Part shown: positions 7,597 through 14,622 of the stretch, piece after piece | Position numbering within the stretch: position 1 is the stretch's first letter | How the letters are laid out: every line of letters begins with the position of its first letter | Source: Blastocatellia bacterium UBA7656 | GTDB lineage: Bacteria > Acidobacteriota > Blastocatellia > UBA7656 | Length of the DNA stretch: 14,622 nt | NCBI GenBank assembly: GCA_002483445.1 | Contig: DLHY01000106.1 | Coordinates: 37,975 to 52,596, forward strand | Direction of reading: 5' to 3' | Made by a program: the position numbers and the translations under genes | Notes under the pieces: generated by a model | What the model was told of the DNA's origin: nothing | What the model saw: only the letters and a program-made list of their open reading frames with translations | Databases searched by the model: none

Positions 7597-7668
7597 CGAG
7601 GGATTCATACTCTCTGGAGTCTCTGGACTCGATAGACTCTCTGGACTTTTAAGGCGTGGGCGTTGAAA

Positions 7669-7697
7669 TTGACAGCCCGTCAGTCGGGTGCTAGTTT
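7669..7697 (+). promoter_or_regulatory. Candidate promoter of the HtrA gene
   Basis: Perfect -35 box TTGACA (7669-7674), 17-base spacer, then TAGTTT (7692-7697) preceded by TGC, an extended -10 arrangement. The -10 itself is weak (three of six). The spacer holds a small inverted repeat CCCG/CGGG. Initiation here would give a leader of about 35-40 bases. Confidence 0.45.
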
Positions 7698-7739
7698 CGA
7701 CTTATTGATGATTACCAGTGGTATCAGGGAGGAAATGGT

Positions 7740-8882
7740 ATGTATCGGGTTTCTATAAGGCAGTTGATGATGCTGGCACTGGCTTCGGCTCTCATCACGG
7801 GCGTCATAGTCGCCTGCGTTCATCGCGCAGTGGAAAACGGCAATATAAACATCGAACCCACCGTCATCGCAGACCCGACGGTGGCGACTGAAGAGCAAAA
7901 CAACATCGATATCTATCGCAAGATCAGTCCGGGAGTCGTCTTCATCACGACTCGCACCTACTCGGAAGGACTCTTTGGATTGTACCCGTCGCAGGGCAGC
8001 GGATCAGGCTCGATAATCGATCAGGAAGGACGCATACTGACCAACTATCACGTCGTTCAGGGCGCGAGAGAAGTCGAGGTTCAAATCGAAAATGATCGTT
8101 ACCCTGCGCAGATAGTCGGCGTCGACCGCGACAATGATCTGGCCATAATCAAGATCGATGCTCCGCGAGGCCGCTTGACTGTAGTCCCGCTCGGCGTGTC
8201 GAAGGGCTTGCAGGTGGGGCAGAAGGTGCTTGCCATCGGCTATCCGTTCGGACTTCAGCGCACGCTGACGACAGGGATCATCAGCGGGCTTGAGAGACCT
8301 CTTTATGATTCGGCTGCGCGCCGCACTATCGAAGGCACGATTCAGACCGACGCATCGATCAATCCCGGCAATTCGGGCGGGCCGCTCCTAAACGCCAAAG
8401 GCGAAATGATAGGCATCAATACGGCGATCTTTAGTCAGTCGGGCGGATCGATAGGAATTGGATTCGCGGTTCCTGTCGATATCGCAAGCAAGATCATCCC
8501 TGAAATAATAGCCAAAGGATATGTGTCGCGCCCGTGGCTCGGAGTGGCAACTTTCCCGCTCACTCGCCGCGTGGCGCGGGCCTACTCGCTTCCTGTGAGT
8601 CAGGGTTTGATCGTGAGTGAAATCTATCGCGGGTCGGGCGCGGCTGCTGCGGGGCTGAGACCAGCGGTCATAGGCCAATCGATTTGGGGAGATGCCGTTC
8701 TCCAGCAACTCGGCGATGTGATCGTCTCAATCGACAGTCAGGCGGTCGCCAATAACGAAGACCTTTATAAAGCGATCAAAGACAAACGCCCCGGCCAGAC
8801 CATAGATGTGGAAGTCCTGCGAGGGGGGCGACAAACGACCGTCCCCGTGCGGCTCAGCGAGCGCCCGCCTGATACTCAATAA
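7740..8882 (+). CDS. HtrA/Deg-family serine protease with one PDZ domain
   Basis: A 380-residue membrane-anchored periplasmic protease of family S1C, which degrades or refolds damaged envelope proteins. Residues 8-27 form an uncleaved membrane anchor or signal. The trypsin-like domain spans about 56-255 and has the full triad: His104 in TNYHVV, Asp133 in DNDLAIIK and Ser212 in GNSGGP. A single PDZ domain follows (about 262-372), with the peptide-binding loop near RPWLGV and the GDVIVSIDSQAV core. The length fits one-PDZ Deg proteases rather than two-PDZ DegP. GGAGG at 7728-7732 sits seven bases before ATG 7740; an overlapping ATG at 7735 is in another frame. It is monocistronic in appearance: its own promoter candidate in front, a long inverted repeat right after the stop. 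The paralogue identity (degS, hhoA and so on) cannot be assigned. Confidence 0.95.
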   Translation: MYRVSIRQLMMLALASALITGVIVACVHRAVENGNINIEPTVIADPTVATEEQNNIDIYRKISPGVVFITTRTYSEGLFGLYPSQGSGSGSIIDQEGRILTNYHVVQGAREVEVQIENDRYPAQIVGVDRDNDLAIIKIDAPRGRLTVVPLGVSKGLQVGQKVLAIGYPFGLQRTLTTGIISGLERPLYDSAARRTIEGTIQTDASINPGNSGGPLLNAKGEMIGINTAIFSQSGGSIGIGFAVPVDIASKIIPEIIAKGYVSRPWLGVATFPLTRRVARAYSLPVSQGLIVSEIYRGSGAAAAGLRPAVIGQSIWGDAVLQQLGDVIVSIDSQAVANNEDLYKAIKDKRPGQTIDVEVLRGGRQTTVPVRLSERPPDTQ

Positions 8883-8981
8883 GCAGAAAGGCAAAAGTAA
8901 AAAGGCAAAATGAAAAGGTAGAAAAGCTCGCGGAGATGCGATCACTATTTTGCCTTTTACCTTTTGCCTTTTGCCTTGCTT
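8881..8981. repeat. Long imperfect inverted repeat of GGCAAAA units, probable terminator
   Basis: The left arm (8881-8911, AAGCAGAAAGG... to GGCAAAAT) is nearly complementary to the right arm (8947-8981, ATTTTGCC... to CCTTGCTT). The right arm is made of 7-base GGCAAAA-type units read on the other strand. It starts on the last base of the HtrA stop codon, so transcripts would end in a 30-base-pair imperfect stem. AAAAGGCAAAAT recurs directly at 9088-9099. Confidence 0.75.
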
Positions 8982-8985
8982 AAGG

Positions 8986-9014
8986 TCGTCAATCTCCCGC
9001 AAAAGCTGTACAAT
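8986..9014 (+). promoter_or_regulatory. Candidate promoter of the kinase-regulator operon
   Basis: TCGTCA (8986-8991, four of six to TTGACA), 17-base spacer, TACAAT (9009-9014, five of six to TATAAT). The resulting leader of about 150 bases contains hairpins CTCTCG/CGAGAG (9023-9044) and CGCAGCG/CGCTGCG (9064-9083). Confidence 0.45.
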
Positions 9015-9083
9015 CGGGATCGCTCTCGACCCCAGGAACGAGAGACGATTTGCAGTGAAGGATCGCAGCGCGGCTACGCTGCG

Positions 9084-9155
9084 AGGCAAAAGGCAAAATC
9101 ATCTCCGCGCCTTTTCTCAAAGCTTCCTGCTCAAAAAACAGGAAGTTGAAGCTTT
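9084..9155 (+). repeat. Second GGCAAAA block and start-proximal hairpin
   Basis: AGGCAAAAGGCAAAAT (9084-9099) followed by CATCTCCGCG (9100-9109) is an inverted copy of the elements at 8929-8938 and 8947-8958. Next, CTTCCTG (9123-9129) pairs with CAGGAAG (9139-9145), and AAAGCTT (9119-9125) can pair with AAGCTTT (9149-9155), just before the kinase start. Confidence 0.65.
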
Positions 9156-9169
9156 GCTCCACACAGACC

Positions 9170-12100
9170 ATGATCAAAGCGATAAATTCAAAACGGTCAG
9201 CCCTCGTTTTCGCAGGACTGATGTTACTCATAGCGATATGCCATATCAGCCGACTTCAGAGCGCGGCTTTTCAAATCGCGAAATCGATAAACTCCAAAGA
9301 TCAGGCGAGCCGCGCTTCTGCTCAGTACCATTTCGACACCTGGACGACCGACAACGGATTGCCTCAAAACTCGGTGTCATCCATACTGCAAACCCGCGAT
9401 GGATTTCTGTGGCTCACTACCAATGACGGACTTGTCCGCTATGACGGCGTGCATTTCACAATCTTCAATGCAGGCAACCGAAAGGATCTCAAGACCAGCA
9501 GGTTTTCGCTGCTATTCGCAGACCGTGAGGGCAGCCTGTGGATCATCACCGAAGACTTTCGGCTGATTCGATATAAAGATGATATCTTCACTTCGCTTAC
9601 CGCGCAGAACGGTCTGCCTCACGACACTGTGCAGCGATTCAGAGAGGATGACGATGGCAATCTGGTCGTAGAGACAGAGCGGGGAGTTGCGCGGTGGACA
9701 GAAGGAAAATTCGTTCCTTTCGTTCCGGGCAAGGAGAAATTTTTTTCAGGGCGCGCCTATCCGGTTGAATCGCGGGCCGTCTGGTACTATGACGATTCCA
9801 AACTCTACCGGGTAAGGAACAATCAGGTGACGGCTGTCGCTGATGTGAGTGGACTCGGCCCCGGCGACATCAAGACTATTTACGAAAATCGGAAAGGCGA
9901 GATGTGGCTGGGAGCAATGCTGGGCGTCGTGATGAGGTTCGAGGATGGCCGCTTCATTCGCTATGCGCAGAAAGACGGGCTGCCCGAAAAGCGCGTGAAT
10001 TTCATTCGCGAAGATAGCCGGGGCAACCTCTGGTTCGGCTTTTCCGAGGGCGGGCTTGTGCGATTCAAAGATAATAAGTTCACCCGCTACACGCAGGCTG
10101 ACGGACTGACGGGTAACAATATCCTCACCGTATACGAAGACCGCGAGGGCATTATCTGGATCGGAACCACCGCCGGATTGAACCGTCTGCGCGATAACAT
10201 CATCACTTCATATTCGACTCAAGACGGTCTCTCTGCGAATAATACTTATCCCATTTGTCAGGATCGTAAAGGCACGATCTGGATCGGGTCGTGGCCCGGT
10301 CTGAACAGATACCAGGACGGCGTATTCACCTCCTGCGGCGAGCAATATGGCATAGCCAAAGAACTCGTTACGGCTTTGATGGCAGACAGAGAAGGCGGTC
10401 TCTGGGTCGGTATGCTGGGCGGCGAAGTGAAGCGATTGAAAGATGGGAAAGCCACATCCTATCTGACAGAGATTCCTTCCAATGCTGTGCGCGCAATCTG
10501 TGAGGATCGTCAGGGCCATATCTGGTTTGGCACTTCGGCGGGTTTAGCCAGATACAAAGATGGCGTGTACTCCGTTTATATGAAGAAAGACGGTCTTCCT
10601 TCCGACGCGGTAAACGCGATTGTTGAAGACTCGAAGGGCAATCTCTGGATCGGAACGCAGACAGGGCTGTGCCGGTTCAGAGATGGAGTGTTCGAGACTT
10701 ACCCGCAGGAGTCAGGCTTGTCGGATCATACGGTGAGAACTGTTTACGAAGATAGCGAAGGCATTATCTGGGCAGGCACTTATGACGGCGGATTGGCCCG
10801 CATCAAGGATGGGAAATTTACAAGTTATACGATGAAGGAAGGGCTGTTCAATAACGGCGTGTTTCAGATAATGGAAGACGAGAGAGGCAATTTCTGGATA
10901 AGCTGCAATCTGGGAATCTATCGAATCAGCCGTAACGATCTGACCGATTACGCCGAGGGCAGGATAAATTCGATCACTTCGATTCCTTATGGCAAACGGG
11001 ATGGCATGTTGAATTCGGAATGCAACGGCGGCGTTCAGCCTGCGGGGATCAAATCGCTGGACGGAAGGCTGTGGTTTCCGACTCAGGGAGGCGTTGCAGT
11101 CGTAGACCCCGAAGCCGTCCCCATAAGCGCTCAACCGCCGCCTGTTATGATCGAAGACTTCCTTATCAACAACGAATCTGTCGCATTTCATGATGTGGTC
11201 GATATAGAGCCGGGAGTCGAGAATTTTGAAATTCACTACACAGGGTTGAGCTTCATCATGTCTGAACACATGAGATTCAGATACAGAATAGAAGAACTGG
11301 ATTCTGACTGGGTGGAAGTGGGAACCCGACGAGTCGCTTATTATTCGCACGTTCAGCCTGGGAGCTATACCTTCCGTGTCATTGCGGCCAATCGCGATGG
11401 CGTGTGGAATATGGAAGGAGCGACTGTTCGTATTCGGATCATCCCGCCGTTTTGGAGAACGTGGTGGTTTCTATCGCTGGCGCTGACTGTTTTGGTCGGC
11501 CTCATTTTACTCGGCTACAGACTTCGAATCGCTCAACTGAAAAAAGCGCGTCGGGCGCAGGAAGCATTCTCTGAGCAGTTGATCCGTTCTCAGGAGAGCG
11601 AGCGCCAGAGGATCGCCGCCGAATTGCACGACTCTCTGGGCCAGCACCTGTTGATAATCAAAAACTCGGCCCTGCTGGGTCTCAACGCCTCCGATCAACA
11701 GGATCGCGTGAAAGAGCAGTTGAGCGATATTTCCGATACGGCATCGCAGGCAATCGATGAAGTGAGGGAGATTTCCTATAACCTGCGCCCATATCAGTTG
11801 GACGATCTCGGATTGACCAAAGCGATAGAATTCGTTATCGCCAAGGTCGCCACTTCTTCCGAAATCGCTGTCTCCTCCCGATTGGATCGCATCGATGGAC
11901 TGTTTTCGCCTGAAGCGGAGATCAATATCTATCGCATCATTCAGGAGAGCCTCAACAACATAGTGAAGCATTCCGGCGCAGGCCGCGCGAAGGTCATCAT
12001 CGAAAGAAACGCGCCCAATGTCGAGATCACTATCGAGGATGACGGGCGCGGGTTCGACCTGGAAAAGATCACCGACGATGAGCGCAACAAAGGCCTGGGG

Positions 12101-12223
12101 CTGAGAGGGATCGCGGAGCGCGCGCGTATGCTCGGCGCGAAGTATATCGTACAATCTGCTGCCGGACAGGGAACGACTATCAGCCTGAAAGTGGAGGCTC
12201 GGAATGGACGGCGCGAGAGATGA
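9170..12223 (+). CDS. Periplasmic two-component propeller sensor histidine kinase
   Basis: About 1017 residues from ATG 9170. The N-terminus (KRSALVFAGLMLLIAICHI) is a signal or membrane anchor. About residues 55-650 are a chain of two-component propeller repeats with the recurring pattern DGL...V..I.ED..G.LWIGT..GL.R..DG.F, forming one or two beta-propellers. A Y_Y_Y domain follows (about 683-760, YRIEELDSDW and PGSYTFRV). Residues 763-783 are a transmembrane helix. The cytoplasmic part has a short coiled coil, a HisKA_3 helix with phospho-acceptor His820 in AAELHDSLGQ, and an HATPase domain with N box ESLNNIVKHS, DDGRGF and GLGLRGIAERA. It is a NarX-class kinase, not a hybrid. A TTG at 9146 would add eight residues, but neither start has a well-placed ribosome binding site. 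It overlaps the regulator gene by 20 bases. In Bacteroidetes such propellers sense glycans; the ligand here is unknown. Confidence 0.93.
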   Translation: MIKAINSKRSALVFAGLMLLIAICHISRLQSAAFQIAKSINSKDQASRASAQYHFDTWTTDNGLPQNSVSSILQTRDGFLWLTTNDGLVRYDGVHFTIFNAGNRKDLKTSRFSLLFADREGSLWIITEDFRLIRYKDDIFTSLTAQNGLPHDTVQRFREDDDGNLVVETERGVARWTEGKFVPFVPGKEKFFSGRAYPVESRAVWYYDDSKLYRVRNNQVTAVADVSGLGPGDIKTIYENRKGEMWLGAMLGVVMRFEDGRFIRYAQKDGLPEKRVNFIREDSRGNLWFGFSEGGLVRFKDNKFTRYTQADGLTGNNILTVYEDREGIIWIGTTAGLNRLRDNIITSYSTQDGLSANNTYPICQDRKGTIWIGSWPGLNRYQDGVFTSCGEQYGIAKELVTALMADREGGLWVGMLGGEVKRLKDGKATSYLTEIPSNAVRAICEDRQGHIWFGTSAGLARYKDGVYSVYMKKDGLPSDAVNAIVEDSKGNLWIGTQTGLCRFRDGVFETYPQESGLSDHTVRTVYEDSEGIIWAGTYDGGLARIKDGKFTSYTMKEGLFNNGVFQIMEDERGNFWISCNLGIYRISRNDLTDYAEGRINSITSIPYGKRDGMLNSECNGGVQPAGIKSLDGRLWFPTQGGVAVVDPEAVPISAQPPPVMIEDFLINNESVAFHDVVDIEPGVENFEIHYTGLSFIMSEHMRFRYRIEELDSDWVEVGTRRVAYYSHVQPGSYTFRVIAANRDGVWNMEGATVRIRIIPPFWRTWWFLSLALTVLVGLILLGYRLRIAQLKKARRAQEAFSEQLIRSQESERQRIAAELHDSLGQHLLIIKNSALLGLNASDQQDRVKEQLSDISDTASQAIDEVREISYNLRPYQLDDLGLTKAIEFVIAKVATSSEIAVSSRLDRIDGLFSPEAEINIYRIIQESLNNIVKHSGAGRAKVIIERNAPNVEITIEDDGRGFDLEKITDDERNKGLGLRGIAERARMLGAKYIVQSAAGQGTTISLKVEARNGRRER

Positions 12224-12866
12224 GATTCACATACTGATTGCCGACGATCATCCCATCTTTCGCAAAGGGTTGCGACAGGTGATCGAGTCTGAGGCCCGAT
12301 TGAAGGTGGTGGCTGAAGCTGATGATGGCGCTGCGGCCCTCGAATTGATTCGTCAACTCAAACCCGACATCGCCATACTGGACATTCACATGCCTGAGAT
12401 GAGCGGGTTCGATCTGGCGCGGACTCTCTTTGAACAGAGCATCGGAGTCGAGGTCATCTTCCTGACCATGCACAAGGCCGAGGACATGTTCAACGCCGCG
12501 ATGGATATGGGAGTGAAAGGTTATGTGCTGAAAGACAGCGCGGTGACAGACATCGTCGGCAGCATAAAAGCGGTCATCGCCGGTCAGCCCTATATCAGCC
12601 CTCAGCTTTCGAGTTTTCTGCTCAATCGCAGCGCACGCCGTCAGGAGTTGCGCCGTGACACGCCGGGACTCGATGATCTCACTCCCACCGAACGAAAAGT
12701 GCTGCGAATGCTTGCCGAATACAAAACGAGCAAACAGATAGCTGATGAGTTGTTCATCAGTCCCCGCACCGTAGATAATCATCGAGCCAACATTTCAGCC
12801 AAGCTCGGACTGCACGGCAGCCACGCGCTGATGAAATTCGCCATCGAACACAAATCAGAACTCTGA
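12204..12866 (+). CDS. NarL/FixJ-type response regulator
   Basis: A 220-residue DNA-binding partner of the upstream kinase. The receiver domain (about 7-125) has the acidic pair Asp14-Asp15, the phospho-acceptor Asp60 in AILDIHMPEMSG, Thr88 and Lys110. The C-terminal LuxR-type helix-turn-helix (about 155-215) has LTPTERKVLRMLAEYKTSKQ and the recognition helix around SPRTVDNHRANISAKL. The ATG lies inside the last codons of the kinase gene, with GGAGG (12193-12197) six bases before it, indicating translational coupling in one operon. Kinase type (HisKA_3) and regulator type (NarL) match. Target promoters are unknown. The gene ends 65 bases before a convergent gene, and no clear terminator stands between them; CGAAGCG/CGCTTCG (about 12871 and 12922) can pair only across a long loop. 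Confidence 0.95.
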   Translation: MDGARDEIHILIADDHPIFRKGLRQVIESEARLKVVAEADDGAAALELIRQLKPDIAILDIHMPEMSGFDLARTLFEQSIGVEVIFLTMHKAEDMFNAAMDMGVKGYVLKDSAVTDIVGSIKAVIAGQPYISPQLSSFLLNRSARRQELRRDTPGLDDLTPTERKVLRMLAEYKTSKQIADELFISPRTVDNHRANISAKLGLHGSHALMKFAIEHKSEL

Positions 12867-12931
12867 TCCACGAAGCGCACGAAGATCGAATGGCTCTCGC
12901 CTTATAAATTTCGGCCAGCCTCGCTTCGAAG

Positions 12932-14431
12932 TTATGGACAGGTGGCAAAGGCTGACGTGTCCTGGATGGGCGGAGCGGGACTGCCCAGAGGATTTCTATA
13001 GGCCCGTATGAGATTCGACCGCGCGACATTGTTTATGCATGGATTCTCGTTGAGGAGTCTGAATGCCTTCTTGAGAAATAACTGGCGGCAGAAGTCGTCG
13101 ATGTCGCAATTTCTGTATTTGATCTTGCTGGCCATCTCGCCGTTGATGTCTACCATGTCTCCACGCTTGAAGAATCCATCGATGATCACATGCTTGCCGC
13201 TCCTGCTCACCATCTCGATTATCGGGCCGTCAGTCCACTCGACTTTGGATGTGGCAGAAACCTCGCTATCGACGAAGGCGGTCACAAGTACAGTATCGAT
13301 GCCTGTCTGAGAATTGCCGGTGTAGTTGAAAGTGCCTCTCCGGTTTGCATCAGTGGTTCCCGTTCCCGCAACGCCTCGATTCGGGCCGTTGATAACTTCG
13401 AAATTGAAATTGAAAGGTTGCCGATCACCGCTCCCGCCGAAGAAAAGCCAGAAGACGCCATTGCGCGGAGGGCGCTTGTCATTAGATGGTTTGAGACATA
13501 AAGGATTGTCCTCGCTCGCAGAAGTGAAGTCTCTGATTTCATCTGTTCCATCGCCGATGGGGCCGTAATCGATAGTCTGACCGGTGTTGAGGTCAGTGCC
13601 GATAAAGTTTGACTCGCGAGCAGCAGGATTACCAAGCCTTGAAACGATGACGAGACCTCCGCAATCAAGAACAGGGCCGCTGAACTCAGGCTCTCCGATA
13701 AGAAAAGAGATTGGCAGGTCGCGCCGCGTGCTGAGGCCTCCATTATTCCCTATTTCCACCAAAGTGTTTTGCCCATCGTCAATGGCAAAAATATCGACAT
13801 CGCCGTCATTGTCATGATCGATGATAGGAATCTCCCAGCCGGTTATTTTGGGAGTCTTGCCGAAGTTGACATCACCCGACCGGTAGAAGAAATTCGTCGG
13901 CCCTGTTGACAAAACGACGCCTGTGAAGGGATTGATGCCGTACTGCATCCCAAGATCGACATTGATGAGCAGGCCGACCCTCGTGAAATGGTGATATGTA
14001 TAGGACAGTCGGGGGTTGCCCTCGAAGAGCGAAATCAGCCTTATGAAGGATGCATTTCCGGTCTGATAGTCAATATTGTAGAGGTTGCCGCGGTTGCTTA
14101 TGCCGCTTATGGAGAGACCATCCAGGTGATCGCTGATCGAATTCAGGCTCGCTGAATCAGGGATGGTTTCAATGGTGTTGATTTTTTCGCCCGACAGCAG
14201 GCCGGTGATAGGCTTGCGGTCGAGAATCTCACTGGGATTGATCGAAGACCAGCCAGCAAGGTCGCCGTTTTCAAAAACGCCGATGATATCAACATCTTCG
14301 GACGCGAAAAAGGGGCTTGCTGTGGCAATGGTTTCAGCCGCACTCCCGCCGGGTATGAGACCCGACGCCGGGAAGTTCATCAACAGAGTGAGGCTTACGA
14401 TGCTTAAAAGCAGGAAGCGCGCTCTTTTCAT
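12932..14431 (-). CDS. Uncharacterised secreted protein with propeller-like region, calcium motif and Ig-like domain
   Basis: A 499-residue exported protein. The signal peptide is MKRARFLLLSIVSLTLLMNF with probable cleavage near Gly24-Ala32. Residues about 85-245 have the flavour of DUF4394-type beta-propellers (GNLYNIDYQTGNA, YRSGDVNFGKTP, LVEIGNNGGL), but are degenerate. Within them DHDNDGDVD (205-213) is a DxDxDG calcium-binding loop as in FG-GAP repeats. Residues about 340-400 read as a bacterial Ig-like domain (FEVINGPNRGVAGTG, TTDANRRGTFNYTG, DTVLVTAFVD). The last 100 residues match nothing I recognise and contain four cysteines (442, 448, 465, 498), possibly disulfide-linked. GGAGG (read on this strand, 14441-14445) lies nine bases before the ATG. 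It converges with the kinase-regulator operon. Function unknown; extracellular or surface location is inferred from the signal peptide and domains. Confidence 0.85.
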   Translation of the reverse strand: MKRARFLLLSIVSLTLLMNFPASGLIPGGSAAETIATASPFFASEDVDIIGVFENGDLAGWSSINPSEILDRKPITGLLSGEKINTIETIPDSASLNSISDHLDGLSISGISNRGNLYNIDYQTGNASFIRLISLFEGNPRLSYTYHHFTRVGLLINVDLGMQYGINPFTGVVLSTGPTNFFYRSGDVNFGKTPKITGWEIPIIDHDNDGDVDIFAIDDGQNTLVEIGNNGGLSTRRDLPISFLIGEPEFSGPVLDCGGLVIVSRLGNPAARESNFIGTDLNTGQTIDYGPIGDGTDEIRDFTSASEDNPLCLKPSNDKRPPRNGVFWLFFGGSGDRQPFNFNFEVINGPNRGVAGTGTTDANRRGTFNYTGNSQTGIDTVLVTAFVDSEVSATSKVEWTDGPIIEMVSRSGKHVIIDGFFKRGDMVDINGEMASKIKYRNCDIDDFCRQLFLKKAFRLLNENPCINNVARSNLIRAYRNPLGSPAPPIQDTSAFATCP

Positions 14432-14622
14432 TTCGCTTTACCTCCGTAATTCTACAAATGGGCATCACCTTTCGAGCCGAAGGACGAAACATCGTCTATC
14501 GATCTACAACAGACAATTTTTTCAGGGGCGAAGAAATCTTTTTAACGCCGCGCTCTCAAAACAAAGCCCTCGATCATCCATAAAGGTTGAGAAAAAGAAG
14601 TTTAGAGTACCGCCTTTAGGCG
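14432..14622. other. Upstream region of the reverse-strand secreted protein gene
   Basis: About 190 bases to the window edge with no gene recognised. On the reverse strand it holds the ribosome binding site at 14441-14445 and only a weak promoter-like pair (TTGTCT near 14517, GATGTT near 14490). A small palindrome CGCCTTTAGGCG ends the window. Confidence 0.5.

Larger units (their letters stand above)
7315..7739. other. Repeat- and hairpin-rich intergenic region, no gene
   Basis: Between the matrixin terminator and the HtrA gene no credible coding sequence was found; one 97-codon frame (7373-7666) mostly reads through simple repeats. The region holds a heptamer array (7327-7373), a nonamer array (7561-7596), four hairpins and a 15-base near-identical direct repeat: TTCCCCGATTTTCAT (7403-7417) and TTCCCTGATTTTCAT (7490-7504). 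Its right end carries the HtrA promoter candidate and a strong ribosome binding site GGAGG (7728-7732). Confidence 0.7.

Noticed and set aside
7373..7666. 97-codon forward frame containing an RVL repeat
   Set aside because: The peptide repeat is only the translation of the CTTGAGAGT nonamers, and the rest crosses hairpins and direct repeats.
7740..9169. HtrA, kinase and regulator as one operon
   Set aside because: A gap of about 290 bases with a long inverted repeat at the HtrA stop and a promoter candidate speaks for separate transcription.
10712..11350. Long reverse-strand frame inside the kinase gene (and similar ones at 665-1147, 1327-1989, 11507-12154, 12180-12782)
   Set aside because: They lie opposite genes with full family motifs, have no recognisable domains and no ribosome binding sites; they are antisense shadows.
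12867..12931. Bidirectional terminator between the convergent genes
   Set aside because: CGAAGCG/CGCTTCG can pair but only across a loop of over 40 bases, and there is no T run.

Overview
The window looks like chromosomal DNA from a free-living, GC-moderate Gram-negative bacterium, most likely an acidobacterium (Blastocatellia-like). This is an inference from style of content: a Tol-type amidohydrolase tail, a large secreted matrixin with Ig-like repeats, a periplasmic propeller sensor kinase and heptameric short repeats between genes. No rRNA or other marker gene is present to prove it. No tRNA, rRNA, CRISPR, insertion sequence or phage gene was seen.

Layout, left to right. Positions 1-1113 hold the 3' part of an amidohydrolase that begins upstream of the window and is closed by a strong hairpin terminator. 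A class II Fic AMP-transferase with a C-terminal winged helix follows (1159-2289), then a short non-coding stretch with six GGTATTA-like motifs. A small alpha/beta hydrolase (2579-3256) is followed by a 444-base gap with a terminator-like hairpin and a possible promoter. Next is a very large secreted matrixin-type zinc protease (3701-7252) carrying five NBR1/FW-like Ig repeats flanked by two Ig-like modules. It ends at a near-perfect terminator. The gap 7315-7739 is full of tandem repeats and hairpins. A membrane-anchored HtrA/Deg protease (7740-8882) comes next, then a 260-base gap built from inverted GGCAAAA repeats around a candidate promoter. A two-gene operon follows: a propeller sensor kinase (9170-12223) and a NarL-type response regulator (12204-12866) that overlap by 20 bases. 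On the opposite strand, converging on this operon, is an uncharacterised secreted protein (12932-14431).

The kinase and regulator clearly work as a pair. The other genes share no obvious pathway. The common thread of the right two thirds is the cell envelope and exterior: secreted protease, periplasmic protease, periplasm-sensing kinase and secreted Ig-domain protein. The most noteworthy items are the NBR1-like repeat array with very recent internal duplication, and the competing inverted repeats around the sensor-kinase promoter.
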